Positions 1 through 11,277 are shown, counted from the stretch's first letter. The stretch is 64,000 nucleotides of DNA from Enchytraeus crypticus (GCA_905160935.1 CAJHZI010000695.1:413001-477000); one strand, 5' to 3'. Notes: a model not told the origin generated them from the sequence alone. A program made the numbers and translations.

Positions 1-130
1 ATCTATATATTAAAGTTTAAAAAAACTGTGGATGGCCTGAACATTACCGCATTAAAGTATGGACTGAAAATCAACAAGACAAATGTAATGAGTGTCATGA
101 GAAATAGAGTCAATTTAATATTGCAGTATA
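1..130 (+). pseudogene. Degenerate RTE-type LINE reverse transcriptase fragment
   Basis: A broken frame contains ALKYGLKINKTNVMSV, which matches the stretch after the catalytic YADD region in the better RTE-type copies of this window (compare MALKYATKINIKKTKVMKV near 26600). Both ends are lost and the frame is interrupted. Seen: motif similarity. Inferred: an old dead copy. Confidence 0.5.
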
Positions 131-1685
131 AAGTAGAAATGAGAACAGGTGAAGAAAAGCTTGAGAAAAATTGGGGCACAGGATAGCAGAATATGCGAAC
201 TATGTGAAACAGAAATAAAATTTAGAACTGTCTAAGCAGAATAGGCCTTCAGTAAGAGGTAAGTATTACTAACTTAACTTAATTAAACTGATTCAGGAAT
301 TCTGGAGCCTGTAACACCAGTCTAGTCGTAGATTTCACACCTCATGCTATAAAGGTTGTTAAGAAAAAACGCCAAACAAAAAACACATACATACATCAAT
401 AAGTTGATTTACCTAAAATTTACCAGTACACATTACCAGGAATGACACATCCACACACAGAAATATCATATATGTATAATTATACACATACACACATACA
501 TGCACACTAGAAATATTTAATTTTTCAATTAGAAAAATTCGCCGAGAGGCCTCCATCATTGAAACCAACTTTTAAAAACTAGACCACTCTATTTAATGAG
601 TTCTCAGGCTGCTTTTAAACTACGTGTGAGTAGAGAAAGTAGTAGTAATAGTAAGTGATGACAGTTTTTTAACAAATGTTTTTTAAATGCATTTTTGATT
701 TAAAACATGGAAAAAATACAAAAATAATAAAAACACAAAACACATTAATTTTCCTATAAAATAAATATTATTATTTTTTCATAGGTTTGTGGCTGTTGCA
801 GCCTAAAATAACTAATTATATACAGAATAATTTTTATTACAATATGTTATTGAATATTTGTCATGCTGCTTAAGCAGTAATAATAATAAATTGAAAATAG
901 AAGATAGAATATTTTCAGGCACTGATTTCTAAGTCACTCATGGTTCATGATTACTGAATTGGATTGAATTCTGACTACGCTGAATGTTAAAGGTCATTCG
1001 TAATGTTTCAAACATAATCTAGCTGTTTCTCCTATCAGTTTCATCTTGCCAAAGAATCTAAAATTCGGACTCTGGATCTGTGTGATGACCACTCAGGGAA
1101 TGATGAAACTGTCAAATAATTATACGTTAGTAGTCATAAAACAAGCTTGAAGAAATCCACAATGATTCAGATTGTAAAAACTTAAAAGTAGTATATAATA
1201 AAAAAAATTGTGCATACCTGTACAAGCACTACTAAATGCAATGAATCCTAAAATATAAACTATTTCATTATATAAAATATTAGTTTTTAAATTGCCCATA
1301 TATATATAAAGTATAGTTGGCGGCAACGAGGTTTTTAAACTACTCTCTCTAGAAAAAGAGAGCCGGCTTCTGGGCTTGTGGGCTTCTTATATATCTACAG
1401 TTGGCAGCCACGCCTTCACAATCCGCAAGTAGTCCGAACAAAAACATAGTAATTCAAATCAATGTAAATAAAAGATATCCCTGGCGCTGGGCATTAGATC
1501 AATGACAGAAATCGTATTATTTATTTAATTTGGTGTATTCCTAAAGTAAAGAAATTATTAAACTAAGTTTAGTCAAGGATAAGATTTAGATTTGGGGTTG
1601 GGGATAGGTTTAGGGTTTAATTTGAATTGAATTAGGGTAATATTAATGACGTAGGGTTAGATATTAGATAGAGGGTTAAGTTGTA
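131..1685. other. AT-rich stretch without recognised gene
   Basis: No exon-like coding segment, RNA gene or clear mobile-element end was recognised. It holds short A-rich and CA-rich runs only. The open frame at 1120-1326 (minus) has no family signature. Confidence 0.5.
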
Positions 1686-1689
1686 AAGT

Positions 1690-1830
1690 TACTTTGGACT
1701 GATTATCTGGATTTTGGAATTTGCACCGTTTTTGGACCTTCTTTTGCTCTTCGGCTTGATTTTGTCTCAATAGTGCTCGATGTTGTCATTGATGACTGTA
1801 GCACTTTAATTGTTGTTATTATTATTAGAT
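1690..1830 (+). mobile_element. CR1/L2-like LINE 3' tail, family LA
   Basis: This stretch runs from GGACTGATTATCTGG through TTGCACCGTTTTTGGACC and TGTCATTGATGACTG to an ATT-rich tail. The same sequence follows the LINE reading frame at 34457-34690 on the minus strand, so it is the 3' untranslated end of that LINE. Other copies lie at 2125-2225 (minus), 9660-9715 (minus) and 50070-50205 (plus). The ATT tail marks the 3' end and the orientation. Confidence 0.7.
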
Positions 1831-2124
1831 TTCATGACATTTAGAAGAAAACATATTTGTCATTGATCTAATGTTTAATCAACAGAAAAGCTGATATTGC
1901 TATTGTTTGTTTATGCAGAAGAACCTCAGAGTATTAATACCTCTATGAGAAGAACCGTCAGATATACGTTCGCCGGTAGTAATGTGCCACATCCGGGGAA
2001 GTGTAGCTGAAGGTTTAATGTGGCTGCTAACTATACTTCAGGGCAAATTCTAGATTCATCTAGATTTTTCTATAGTAGTAGCGTTACCATAGCTGACCAT
2101 TTCATATGAGAAACTTTATTTTAG

Positions 2125-2225
2125 AAATTAAGAACAAAGACAAAATCAAGCCGGCGTGCAAAAAGAATTAAGATCCAAAAACGATGCAAATTCCTAAATC
2201 CAGAAAATCAGTCCAAAATGCAATT
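2125..2225 (-). mobile_element. CR1/L2-like LINE 3' tail, family LA, partial
   Basis: Reverse-strand copy of the 3' end described at 1690-1830, recognised by CAAAATCAAGCCGGCG and AAAATCAGTCCAAAATG on the plus strand. The tail and stem-like part are missing. Confidence 0.6.
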
Positions 2226-3050
2226 AGATTTTGTCCATGATAACAGTATGTCATCCCGTAACATGTAATCAAATCTAACTGATAAGCAGAATGTACGTTC
2301 AACAATCAGTTCTAGCCAAAATTCAGAAATTCAGTCCAAGGAAGCTAGAGTACTAGCCAGGGGCGGATCCAAGAAACCTTCTAAGGGGGCCAAATTTTTT
2401 TTGAGAGTGCGCACATTTTTTGCTATCGCCCCGCCTGCCTATTCCTTCGGGACATGTGACGCAGTGGAGGAGGGCTCACTTTTTCACTACTGCGCTCGGC
2501 TCATATAATGAGTGTATCCCCGTATTTTACCCCCCCCCCCCCCCCCCCCCACTCATACCCGTACTAAAGTGAGAGGAAAACCTAAAATTCTACATCTGTT
2601 ATGGAAAAAAGCAGGTTAATTTTTTCACCTCTGAAAAAACTCAGTGGATCAGGACGAATTGCAAAAGTGACCTAATTTTGGATGTATAGGGGTGGGGCTT
2701 AAGTCTCTCCCAGCCAAGGCTGTTTGCACCACTGCTCCGGGATAGAGTTTGCATTTTTTGCTTACACACTTTTTCCTTCTTACAGGCTACATGTACCTAC
2801 AGTGGTTAAAGTGAAAACTTGAGAGCTAGTCAAACGATCAACATTTTTCGGGCGCCCTTCCACTATACAGGGTTCCTAGAATGCCAAATATGGGCCCCTA
2901 ATCCTATATTTGAAAAAAATTGATCTGGTGGAACTGAGTTCTCTCTCGTACCCCCCCCCCGGACGCTCTTAGGTGGGTAGAACAGGTTAGAGGAAAAGTA
3001 ATTAGCTTTAACTGCCCATAGGGTTGTATTTGTGTTTTACCAAGGGAGTA
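2226..3050. other. Non-coding; possible hAT-type end and long C run
   Basis: No gene is seen. CAGGGGCGGATCCAAG at 2358 resembles the terminal inverted repeat of many hAT transposons, but no matching opposite end was found. An uninterrupted run of about 20 C follows near 2530 and a shorter one near 2950. Confidence 0.35.
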
Positions 3051-3054
3051 GAAT

Positions 3055-3340
3055 GCTTGCCGATTTCTGATGGCATTCTAATGACATCAGAAATCATGTC
3101 ATTAGAATGTCTTAACAGCGTACGGGTAACGTCATGAAGTTTTAATTGAAAGCTTCTGAAGTGAATTGAACCCTCGTGTGTTCGAATCCCAGCCTCGCTG
3201 ATCTGAGAGTAAAATCTCGGACATTCACTGGACTGGTTACACGGAAAATGGACTAAATTGTGTAACGGTTTAAACATGTGGTATTAAAAAATGATAGATA
3301 TCAACATAGTTGATCATCTTGCTACAATGTGTGTTTACTT
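3055..3340 (+). mobile_element. tRNA-derived SINE, family SB
   Basis: A tRNA-like region carries a box B sequence (GTTCGAATCCCAGCC near 3180). It is followed by a body with TTCACTGGACTGGTTACACG and TAACGGTTTAAACATGTGG and ends in ATCAACATAGTTGATCAT. The same unit occurs at 4075-4320 and 12940-13175 (minus), with a partial copy at 50330-50480 (minus). The open frame read from the opposite strand here has no coding meaning. Confidence 0.7.
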
Positions 3341-3734
3341 TGCACCAGGATTTGTTATCGGGTGGATCGAGGTAAAAACAGGGGATTAAAATTGTAAAAG
3401 GGGTCACACGTCGTTCAGTAAATGCCTTTAAACACAGATAGAGGAAGTTACGTTGTCGATGTGGAGTGTACGCCTGACGGCAATATCGTCTCACAGTACC
3501 CACTGGCAATGAATTAATGTCCGAATACACAGCGACTATTTGATCTTCATTTTTAGCATATTAATATATCTATTCATAATTCTTAGGCTTTAAAACATCA
3601 ACGAAAAGCAACAGTAGCAATAGAACACTTGCATCCTGAGATCGCAGCTTAGATAATACTCTTTAGGAACTAAACTACTACAGTAATTATAAACTTAATT
3701 GCTAAATTGAATATATATATCTACACATACAAAT

Positions 3735-3737
3735 ATA

Positions 3738-3776
<39 letters not shown>
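3735..3776. repeat. (TA)n microsatellite
   Basis: Nearly pure TA run inside the spacer of the inverted SB pair; the isoleucine/tyrosine-rich frame across it is an artefact. Confidence 0.95.
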
Positions 3777-3783
<7 letters not shown>

Positions 3784-4074
3784 TTTACAATTTTTAGATC
3801 TGTCAAACAAATATATATACTATATATTATTGAATATACATTTCATTTCCACGAAAATCAAAATGACATTACACATTAAGCAAAGAACGACATTTAAACT
3901 GGACACACAGGTCCAAAGGCCCTGTCGTAAGCCCATCAAGGACTGTAATTATTTTTCAGTTCAGGGTACTTAATTATAAATTCTGACATACAAAATAACA
4001 TTACAAATAAAATTATAATTATAATAAATAAGTTTGTAACTAACACATATATCCTACAAATTATTTTTAAAAAG

Positions 4075-4320
4075 TAAACACGCATTGTATAGTGAAATGA
4101 TCAACTATGTTGATATCTAACACTTTTTAACACCACATGTTTAAACCGTTAGACACTTATTTTCCATTTCCCGTGTAACCAGTCCAGTGAATGTCCGAGA
4201 TTTTACTCTCAGATCAGCGTGGCTGGGATTCGAAACCACGTGGGTTCAATTCACCTCAGGATCTGTCATTTAAAACTTCATGACCTTACCCCCACGCTAT
4301 TAAGACATTCTATTTAGCAT
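4075..4320 (-). mobile_element. tRNA-derived SINE, family SB, inverted partner
   Basis: Reverse-strand copy of the SINE at 3055-3340. Box B appears as GGCTGGGATTCGAAACC and the end as TGATCAACTATGTTGATATC. Together the two copies make an inverted pair around a spacer of about 735 bases. Confidence 0.7.
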
Positions 4321-4885
4321 GTAGAGACAAATTTACTTTAATATCTGCAGCGTGACAACTAACTGAAGTACAGCCCTTCAAAAGCTCAGCCCTTTACAAA
4401 TACAAATTATTAAAAAAAGTTGAAAAGATTAGCGGCCTGAGCAAAAGATCCAAACTTTACTAGTATTGCGAGCACGTGTGAAGTTATTAACAGCGGCTAG
4501 ACAATTTCTAAAATATGATATGTAGCCATTTAACCTGCTCTCAGAAATGCAGAATGGCAATTTCAGAGAACATATAGATATAGTTACACTACTCTCACAA
4601 AGGAGCCACAAAGTTTAATGTTTGTTTCTACAGCCCGTGAGCAATTGCTAGACACAGTGCCTATGCACTTGTGTTTGAACTAGCGACCCCTTTCAGTCAA
4701 ACCCATCACCAACAGATAACATTACTCACAAACAAAAAATCTAATCCCTAGTCAGTACCAAGTACTACCGTTACCTCATGACAAAAAATTGAATCGTTTT
4801 CTATTAACACCAATTAGTAACGTTGACCCGCAGGGACCTTGACTCAAGAAATACCGTTGACTCCTCAAAACCTGTAAATTATGAA
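4321..4885. other. Non-coding stretch, nothing recognised
   Basis: Neither strand shows an exon with usable splice sites or a repeat seen elsewhere in the window. The 60-codon frame at 4429-4611 (minus) has no recognisable motif. Confidence 0.45.
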
Positions 4886-4889
4886 TTAT

Positions 4890-4950
4890 TCATATCCCGA
4901 TCCTAGCCAAACTGGGATTCAAGGGAAAACAAAGATGATGATTCTAAAAC
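4890..4950 (+). mobile_element. Short retroelement tail, family TD (ATG/GAT tail)
   Basis: ATCCCGATCCTAGCCAAACT then GGGATTCAAGGG and a GATGATG run. The same junction recurs at 10575, 13560, 16262, 30590, 39030, 42645 and 55990, always ending in a GAT/ATC simple repeat, as expected for the 3' end of one SINE or LINE family. Confidence 0.55.
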
Positions 4951-4959
4951 AATCCTCCA

Positions 4960-5135
4960 ATCGGTCAGTCAATCAATCAATTATCTAATCAGTCAATCAA
5001 TCAATCATCTAATCAGTCAATCAATCAATTATCTAATCAATCAATCAATCATCTAATCAGTCAATCAATCAATTATCTAATCAGTCAATCCTCCAATCAG
5101 TCAATCCTACAATTAGTCAATCAATCAGTTCTCTA
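4960..5135. repeat. AATC-type tandem repeat
   Basis: Repeated AATCAGTCAATCAATCAA and ATTATCT blocks. It starts about ten bases past the MED11 stop codon on the transcribed (minus) strand, so it may lie in the MED11 3' untranslated region. Confidence 0.85.
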
Positions 5136-5144
5136 AACTTTATC

Positions 5145-5347
5145 TTATGTTTGTCCAGTGGTTGAATCCTGGAACTTGAGAGTTCGCTGTGTTGTTGTTG
5201 TTGACCCACTCACAGCAAATGGCTGGGCCCTGTGTTCAAGCCTCAGCCTGTCCAGCTCAACCAGGCGAGTCTTCACATGATCCAGGCGCATCTGAGCCAT
5301 TGTTAAGTCCTTCTGTGCGCCATAGCATGAACCTTCGTGCGGCTGAC
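5145..5347 (-). CDS. MED11: MED11 exon 3 (C-terminal, with stop)
   Basis: The acceptor is TTTTAG just above 5347. The first two bases complete a glycine codon, then GQPHEGSCYGAQKDL follows and a TAA stop sits at 5145-5147. GQPHEG is a hallmark of the family. Confidence 0.9.
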
Positions 5348-8300
5348 CTAAAATAATACAAAATCTAGATTAATCAATAAACAATATATCAATATGAAAA
5401 TACTAGATAGACTGGCAAAATAGTATCAATCAGAGTAAAAATTTTTCAATCAATATACAATAGATCAGTTAGCAGACAATAGATCATTCAACAGACAGTA
5501 GATCAGTCAGCAAACAATAGATCAGTTAGCAGACAATAGATCAGTCAACAGACAGTAGATCAGTCAGCAAACAATAGATCAGTCAGCAGACAATAGATTA
5601 GTCAGCAAACAATAGATCAGTCAGCAGACAATAGATCAGTCAGCAAACAATATATCAGTCAGCAGACAATAGATCAGTCAACAGACAATATATCAGTCAG
5701 CAGACAATATATCAGTCAGCAGACAATATATCAGTCAGCAGACAGTATATCAGTCAGCAGACAATATATCAGTCAGCAGACAGTATATCAGTCAGCAAAC
5801 AATAGATCAGTCAGCAGACAGTATATCAGTCAGCAGACAGTATATCAGTCAGCAGACAGTATATCAGTCAGCAGACATGACATTTATCCCACAAATATAA
5901 CACAATATTTACTCAAGGTTTGGTTTCAGTCAAAGATTTTGTTAATCAGGATTCTTCAAAGTCCTCAAATTTAAGATATTAATTAATCAATCAAACAAGC
6001 AGTTTAAAACTCAATAACTTTGTCAGCTAATTAAATAACATATACCAGAGAGAAATATATGTGTTTATTTCAGCATCAACACCAAATCAATTACAAATAC
6101 AAATAGAAATAAACATCCAAGAGAAATAAAATAAAATAAAAATTCCCAGAAACACAGGGTTTCAAACAGTCTGTAGGAATCAGAACAGCGGCCGTCAGGG
6201 AAGATGATACACATCTTATCTAGCTGACCACCGTCTACAATTATATTAATATTAATGTCATGTATAATGCAAAATCAACTGAAATACACACTTTAGCTAA
6301 GTAACAATTCTAGCTGGACACACACAAAAACGAAAGTTTAGAAATTTACAAACCATCAAATAATAAATATTTGTAATGTTTAGTGAATTCAGCTAGGGAC
6401 CTCGAACTGCGAATATCAGGAGGTATTTGGTTCCAAGTCTCAGTCAGCCAATAGAATATAATTTAAGACATAATAATAACTAGTATATCAATCAATCACT
6501 AGGCTACAGCTAACTCTAGCAAAGAGTTCTAGAGTAGAACTCTTTGAAGAGTAGAACTTGTAGTTCTGCAAAGAACAACACTAGTGTGAAATATATTATT
6601 CTTTATTCACCAAAATACATGGCAGTACGAACAGACCAAGAAATGAAAAATAATGAACGAACGGAATAACAGAAATGGATTGAGAATCTAGAGACAGAGA
6701 TGGAGCAAACCAGTTGATATTGTTGTGAGATAGTTTATCTGCAGCAGTAGTTCAGACTCGATGGACTCCAGTGAGTTGAGAAATTGCTTTGTGTTGTTCT
6801 CAATGTTTTTGGTCACTGGCTTGTCCTTAGACAGCTCTGTCAAAGCCAAGCCTGTGCAAAACAAATCAAGATAGATATAAAAAACAACAGATATTATAAT
6901 CCATAATCAGTTAGTATCATAATAAATGGTACGAAATTGGAACAGGTAAGGAGTTTCAAATATTTGGGTCATACTATAACCGATGATGGAAAATGTGAGA
7001 CAGCAATATGCAGTAGGATTGCACAAGCAATAGCGGCCTTTGATAGTAGAAGAGAACTATTAACAAAAAGTCTAAAGAAAGACACAAAGATAAAGATAGT
7101 GAAAACTTTGGTTTGGACCACGCTATTATATGGATGTGAAACATGGACCTTAAGAAAGGAAGATATTAGGAAACTGGAGGCATTGGAAATGTGGATTTGG
7201 AGAAGAATGGAGAGGATTAGCTGGACTCAAAAGGTTACAAATGAGGAAGTCCTGGAGGGAGTTGGCACAGATAGACAGTTGATGAATGTAATAAGAAATA
7301 GGAAGAAGAGATGGATAGGACACATTCTAAGGGGGGAAGGTCTATTACTAGAGGTCATAGAAGGTAGAATGGAAGGAAAAAGAGGCAGGGGCAGGCCGAG
7401 AATAGGTATGTTAGATGATTTAAAGTAAGACCCATAAATTTAAATTAAGACCCACTCGTATGTGGAAATGAAAAGGAAAGCGGAAGACAGAGAGGAGCGG
7501 AGGCGTTATATATCATGGACCTGCCAGTAGGCAGTGCACTAAGAGAGAATCAGATAATCTTTGTCAGATATTGTTTATCAGATAATCTATATCAGATAAT
7601 CTACATAGGAAGATAATCTTTACCAGATAATCTTTATCAGATAATCCTTATCAGATAATCTTTATCAGATAATCTATATAGGAAGATAATCTTTATCAGA
7701 TAATCTTTATCAGATAATCTATATAGGAAGATAATCTTTATCAGATAATCTATATCAGATAATCTTTATCAGATAATCTATATCAGATAATCTTTATCAG
7801 ATAATCTATATCAGATAATCTATATCAGATAATCTTTATCAGATAATCTTTATAAGATAATCTTTATAAGATAATCTTTATCAGATAATATGTATAAGAT
7901 AACTAATCGTTTCACGTTCTGATTAGTCTTTATAAAGCAATTAAAATCTCAATGACAAGAAAATTTGAGCTTTAGAAGTACAAATACTTAGTTCCGCATT
8001 AAAAATATTACATGTAAGAAAATGAATTACATTGAAGTCCATTATTATACCTTTTAAGAAAAAGACAACTTGATGGTAGTAATGCACGTAATATATCAGA
8101 CATCTTTATACCTTTTTAATTTACTCAGATCTAGGTTATGTACAAATTTCTCAATTTCTTAAATTTCTCTATATTTAATCAAAAGCTTCACACGTGTAAA
8201 TACGCATTATAGTTGATCATTTCACTATAATGCGTGTTTACACGTGTGAAGCTTTTGATTAAATATAGAGCAATTTAAAAAATTGAAAAATTTGTACATA

Positions 8301-8872
8301 ACCTAGATCTGAGTAAATTACAAGGGTATAAAGTTGTCTCACCACCAACCCGCTATGAAATTTTATGATTAAAAAGGTATAACTTTAAATAATAAAAAAA
8401 TAATAATAAAGGTTTAACGTCCTGTTTCCTCATACAAGGATGATGTCAGGGACATCCCCCCCCATCACGTCACTACAAATCGATTCACCCCAACGATCTG
8501 AAAAAACATGTGCTGAAGAGGAATAAAAGATCATAAACAGTGCCGGTCCGGTGATCAAAAAACATTCAGGCAAGATGAAATAAAATCTATGGTGGGAAGA
8601 GATGTGTTTTCTACTTACAACAGAAAGTGGAAGTAGTAGAACATGAGCGAAGATCAGGAGGCAGAGAGTTTCAAACAGTAGGAGCGGAGAAAGAAAATGA
8701 ACGTCTACCTAACGAAGTGAGAATATTAGGAATTTTGAGCAGTTTGGTATCACAAGAACGAAGCTTACGAGAAGGTTGATATTAGATTAGGAGATCAGAA
8801 AGGTAAGAAGGTGATTTTCAATTTATTCTCTACTAACATTCATAATTATATAATATTGTAAGTATACAGCTA

Positions 8873-8916
<44 letters not shown>

Positions 8917-9223
8917 TAGCTACATTATACATATTCTTACATATATTATTTCACAAATAAGCCTACATATTAGATACAAAGTGTATATATAATATAGATC
9001 TAATGTTATATATCACTATCAAACAGAACAAATATAGATAAAGTGCAGATCTTTACAAACGATTAAACTAACAGTTGAGTAGCAAAACAACTGAATATGC
9101 ACGTATATGTCTAAGATGCACGGTATGACCATACGTACCTGCATATTCCAAGGCCTTTGCTACGTTTGTTTCAACAGCTTCCAATGCTTGCAGCTTACTC
9201 AGTTGATCGCTTTTACTTGCCAT
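5145..9223 (-). CDS. MED11: Mediator complex subunit 11 (MED11), three exons
   Basis: MED11 is a small, mostly helical subunit of the Mediator head module, which contacts RNA polymerase II and general factors in the nucleus. The gene was assembled from exons at 9139-9223, 6711-6851 and 5145-5347 on the minus strand. Both introns are phase 1 and have GT-AG ends, giving 142 aa against about 117 in vertebrates. Family signatures lie in the expected order: LQALEAVETNVAKALEYAG at the N-terminus, ALTELSKDK just after it, an ELLLQINYLTT helix, then TGQPHEGSCYGAQKDLTMA. Each matches a conserved block of animal MED11. The C-terminal extension after about residue 115 is polar and Thr-rich and looks species-specific. 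The second donor is GTTTGC, weaker than usual, but it restores the conserved STG-QPHEG junction. The start chosen is the ATG at 9223, because it aligns with the family N-terminus; the frame stays open upstream but that part looks like leader sequence. Fold and order are seen; function is from the family. Confidence 0.9.
5455..5880. repeat. 19-bp tandem satellite
   Basis: Unit ATCAGTCAGCAGACAATAG, about 22 copies, with variants ending AATAT or AGTAT that are grouped along the array. It lies wholly inside MED11 intron 2. Confidence 0.95.
6050..6245 (-). repeat. Interspersed repeat RD, copy 1
   Basis: Closely similar to 40660-40860: both start at TTTATTTCAGCATCAACACC and end near GACCACCGTCTACAA. 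Read on the minus strand both encode VVDGGQLDKMCIIFPDGRC, so this could be a transposon-borne coding fragment. The element class is not recognised. Confidence 0.6.
6711..6851 (-). CDS. MED11: MED11 exon 2
   Basis: The acceptor is GCACAG above 6851. The exon opens in phase 1 and encodes LALTELSKDKPVTKN followed by an amphipathic helix to INYLTTIST, and ends in phase 1 at a GTTTGC donor. Length 141 bases. Confidence 0.9.
6905..7545 (+). pseudogene. RTE-type LINE, 3' end of reverse transcriptase ORF, family RTE1
   Basis: The open frame 6937-7428 covers the C-terminal part of a non-LTR reverse transcriptase ORF: FKYLGHTITDDGKCET, LLYGCETWTLRKED and RWIGHILRGEGLL, ending at GRGRPRIGMLDDLK. The catalytic domain is missing (5' truncation). 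The 3' end is TATCATGGACCTGCC then GTAGGCAGTGCACTAAGAG, which runs straight into the 14-bp satellite. It lies in MED11 intron 1, opposite in strand. Confidence 0.85.
7545..7905. repeat. 14-bp tandem satellite following an RTE1 tail
   Basis: Unit CAGATAATCTTTAT with CTATATAGGAAG variants, about 25 units, beginning directly at the RTE1 3' end. Confidence 0.95.
8104..8333. repeat. 230-bp near-perfect palindrome (foldback element)
   Basis: The arms 8104-8212 and 8224-8333 are reverse complements with a few mismatches; they share GATCTAGGTTATGTACAAAT and AATCAAAAGCTTCACACGTG. The centre (AGTTGATCATTTCACT) is like the end of SINE family SB. It sits inside MED11 intron 1. Confidence 0.9.
8400..8800 (-). 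pseudogene. CR1/L2-like LINE 3' end, family LC
   Basis: On the minus strand a broken frame reads FSFSAPTV, a stop, then NSLPPDLRS, the usual C-terminal end of CR1/L2-type LINE ORFs. It is followed by a 3' region ending GACGTTAAACC and a TTATT tail. Related tails with GTCCGGTTC-type sequence occur at 32505, 32960-33170, 33690, 43770 and 45065. Confidence 0.6.
8873..8911. repeat. (TA)n microsatellite
   Basis: Pure TA run in MED11 intron 1. Confidence 0.95.
9139..9223 (-). CDS. MED11: MED11 exon 1 (start)
   Basis: ATG at 9221-9223; 28 codons ending ...AKALEYA plus one base, then a strong GTACGT donor. Confidence 0.9.
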
Positions 9224-10560
9224 TTCAAATTCACTGGTTTTCAATATATCTAAAAGAAGGAACAAATTTAACACAAAAGGTAATTTTCACTTTGCAGACA
9301 ATGAAAACATCTCAAAAAATTTTCTTTCAGCATAGGACTTAGTTACGTTAAATTGGTGTCCACTTAATAAAAAATGCATTAAAGAATGTAAAGTTTTAGC
9401 TATTATATAGCTGCATCCTTATTGTAAGATCACGTGATATATGATGTCTCTTAAATAATGATTAATCTTTAATGCTTTAGGACTATAAAGCATAACCTAA
9501 ATACAATCAAAATTTTGCTAAATAAAAATAATCCAATATATAACATAAATTTTGTCGAATTAAAAATAATTATTCTAATTTATATTTCAATACTTCACAT
9601 AATTTATTTTAGAAATAAAATAAACTATAATAAACTATAATATCTGAAATTATAATTACAAAAATTAGAGTGCTCCAGTCATCAATGACAATATCGAAAA
9701 GTTAACCAAAAGCTACATTACCCAATATAACAGTTACCGAGATATATCTAAATATATCCATATTATGATAAAAAAATTATCACAGCCAATACATAATCTA
9801 CAGGTAAGATTTGTAATGGACAAACCTTGTATATACTACAAGTACGTAGAGCATTATTTTTAAAAAACTAATAGAGAACATAAACACAGCCGAGGCTATC
9901 AGTCAAAACTTTAGAATTATTACCTATGATGAGATCTTGTAATTATCTGTAGGCAGCTGACATGGAGCACAAGTTAACACCATAACATTTCAACGTGTAC
10001 TTTCTATATTTAAACAATCCAAACTATAAATAATAAGAAATTTCAATGGGAAAAATTGCACAAACAACAATGTTTACAAACATCAGCTGTTTCCTGTTAA
10101 AAAAACTCTCCTTAAGTTCTTGTCGATTCTTGTTCGATTCTCATTAAATTGCAGTTTATTTAATTTTTGTCCATGATAACTTTGAGTACAACGATTAAAA
10201 AATCCGACCATTCAAGAGCTTCATGTTAGTCGCATTTTAGTATCATAGTGCTCAGTGAACTCAAGAACGCCCTAATATCGTAATTCCTTGTTGTTTTGTT
10301 CTACTCTTCCTTGTTGTTATGTTGATAACCCGTTGTTATAAGCAAAGATATAGAATAGGTTATAAAGATATAGAATAGTCAATTCTTTATTCTATGGTTA
10401 TAAGTGGTTTGACAACAGCAACAACAACAATACGATTTGAGAGCTACTGTTGTCCATGACAACAACGAGCACTGTTGAATACAATTTTTAGTCACTTAAT
10501 TTAGGGCAATAGTAATAATTGGTGTTATAAGTGTAAACCACCTTTATTAGGCCAAGTTAG
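9224..10560. other. MED11 upstream region, non-coding
   Basis: This is the region between the MED11 start and gene A, which point away from each other. An LA-type LINE tail fragment (9660-9715, minus) is visible. No TATA box or other core promoter element can be named with confidence. Confidence 0.4.
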
Positions 10561-10574
10561 ACTCTCATCGCCAT

Positions 10575-10735
10575 TAGCCCCTATATTTGTTTCACCATCA
10601 TTATCATCATCTTCTTCTTCCCTTGAACCCCAGTTTTACTTGGTTCGGGGTACGAATAGACTGTCTCAAATCATCTCGGCCCTACACCACTCAACCAGCC
10701 AATCCCCTATTTGAGACTTTTCCATTCGTTTAAAG
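10575..10735 (-). mobile_element. Retroelement tail, family TD
   Basis: An ATC/TTC-rich run leads into CTTGAACCCCAG, then TTCGGGGTACGAATAGACTG and CCCCTATTTGAGAC. It is the reverse orientation of the 30525-30655 copy and closely similar to 16262-16475. Confidence 0.6.
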
Positions 10736-10892
10736 GCCCTATATTTGTTTTAAAAAATCTTTTAAAGTCTGCATAGACATTAACAGTCTGTGTATAAACC
10801 AAACAAAAGGCCAAAGACGCCATTAGTAAAACGCAGTAGGCTACGCTTTTGGCAGCTGAACACAGTGTCAGGCTTGACAGTGGCGCGCCCAA
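10707..10892 (-). other. Unrecognised 61-codon frame with a hydrophobic stretch
   Basis: An open frame with a hydrophobic segment (SVAYCVLLMASLAFCLVY). Its first-read half is unique sequence and its C-terminal end runs into the TD retroelement tail. No family is recognised and the splice context is unclear. It could be chance or part of an unknown element. Confidence 0.2.
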
Positions 10893-11275
10893 GCGTGCAA
10901 TTCAATTTCTATACTGCCAAGTCGTGAGATTATTTTCACGCTGACTAATCCTCTGCCTATATCTCAATACAGGTACCTAGATCATTGTATTACATACTGC
11001 AGAGCTTTCTATGATTGTATTCAACGACGCTACGGTATAGGCACATAATTATAAGTTACTACTTATTAGACTGTATGTATAATGTTAAACAAACATGTAG
11101 ACCTAGTATTGTATATCAATACCTATATGCTATACTAATACCATACATGTACTGTTATGTACATGGGCACAACAGTGTGTGCAATGCTATCTACATGTAT
11201 GCTAGCCTCCTTTGATTTTGTAGAGTTTAAAGTGCTTAATTACAGTGACCTTTACTGTATGTACTATAATTATAA

Positions 11276-11277
<2 letters not shown>

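Larger units (their letters stand above)
5348..6710 (-). other. MED11 intron 2
   Basis: Contains the 19-bp satellite at 5455-5880 and repeat RD at 6050-6245; no further exon is seen. Confidence 0.8.

Noticed and set aside
2358..2980. A complete hAT element starting with CAGGGGCGGATCC
   Set aside because: No matching inverted end or 8-bp duplication could be found; only the left end is suggestive.
3707..3973. Isoleucine/tyrosine-rich 88-codon frame
   Set aside because: Mostly TA microsatellite; similar frames at 11157, 37807, 40820, 53348, 55227 and 62497 are rejected for the same reason.
5455..5880. Regular 19-bp repeats resembling a CRISPR array
   Set aside because: Units are head-to-tail with no unique spacers, in a eukaryotic intron; the same holds for the arrays at 7545, 19530 and 59748.
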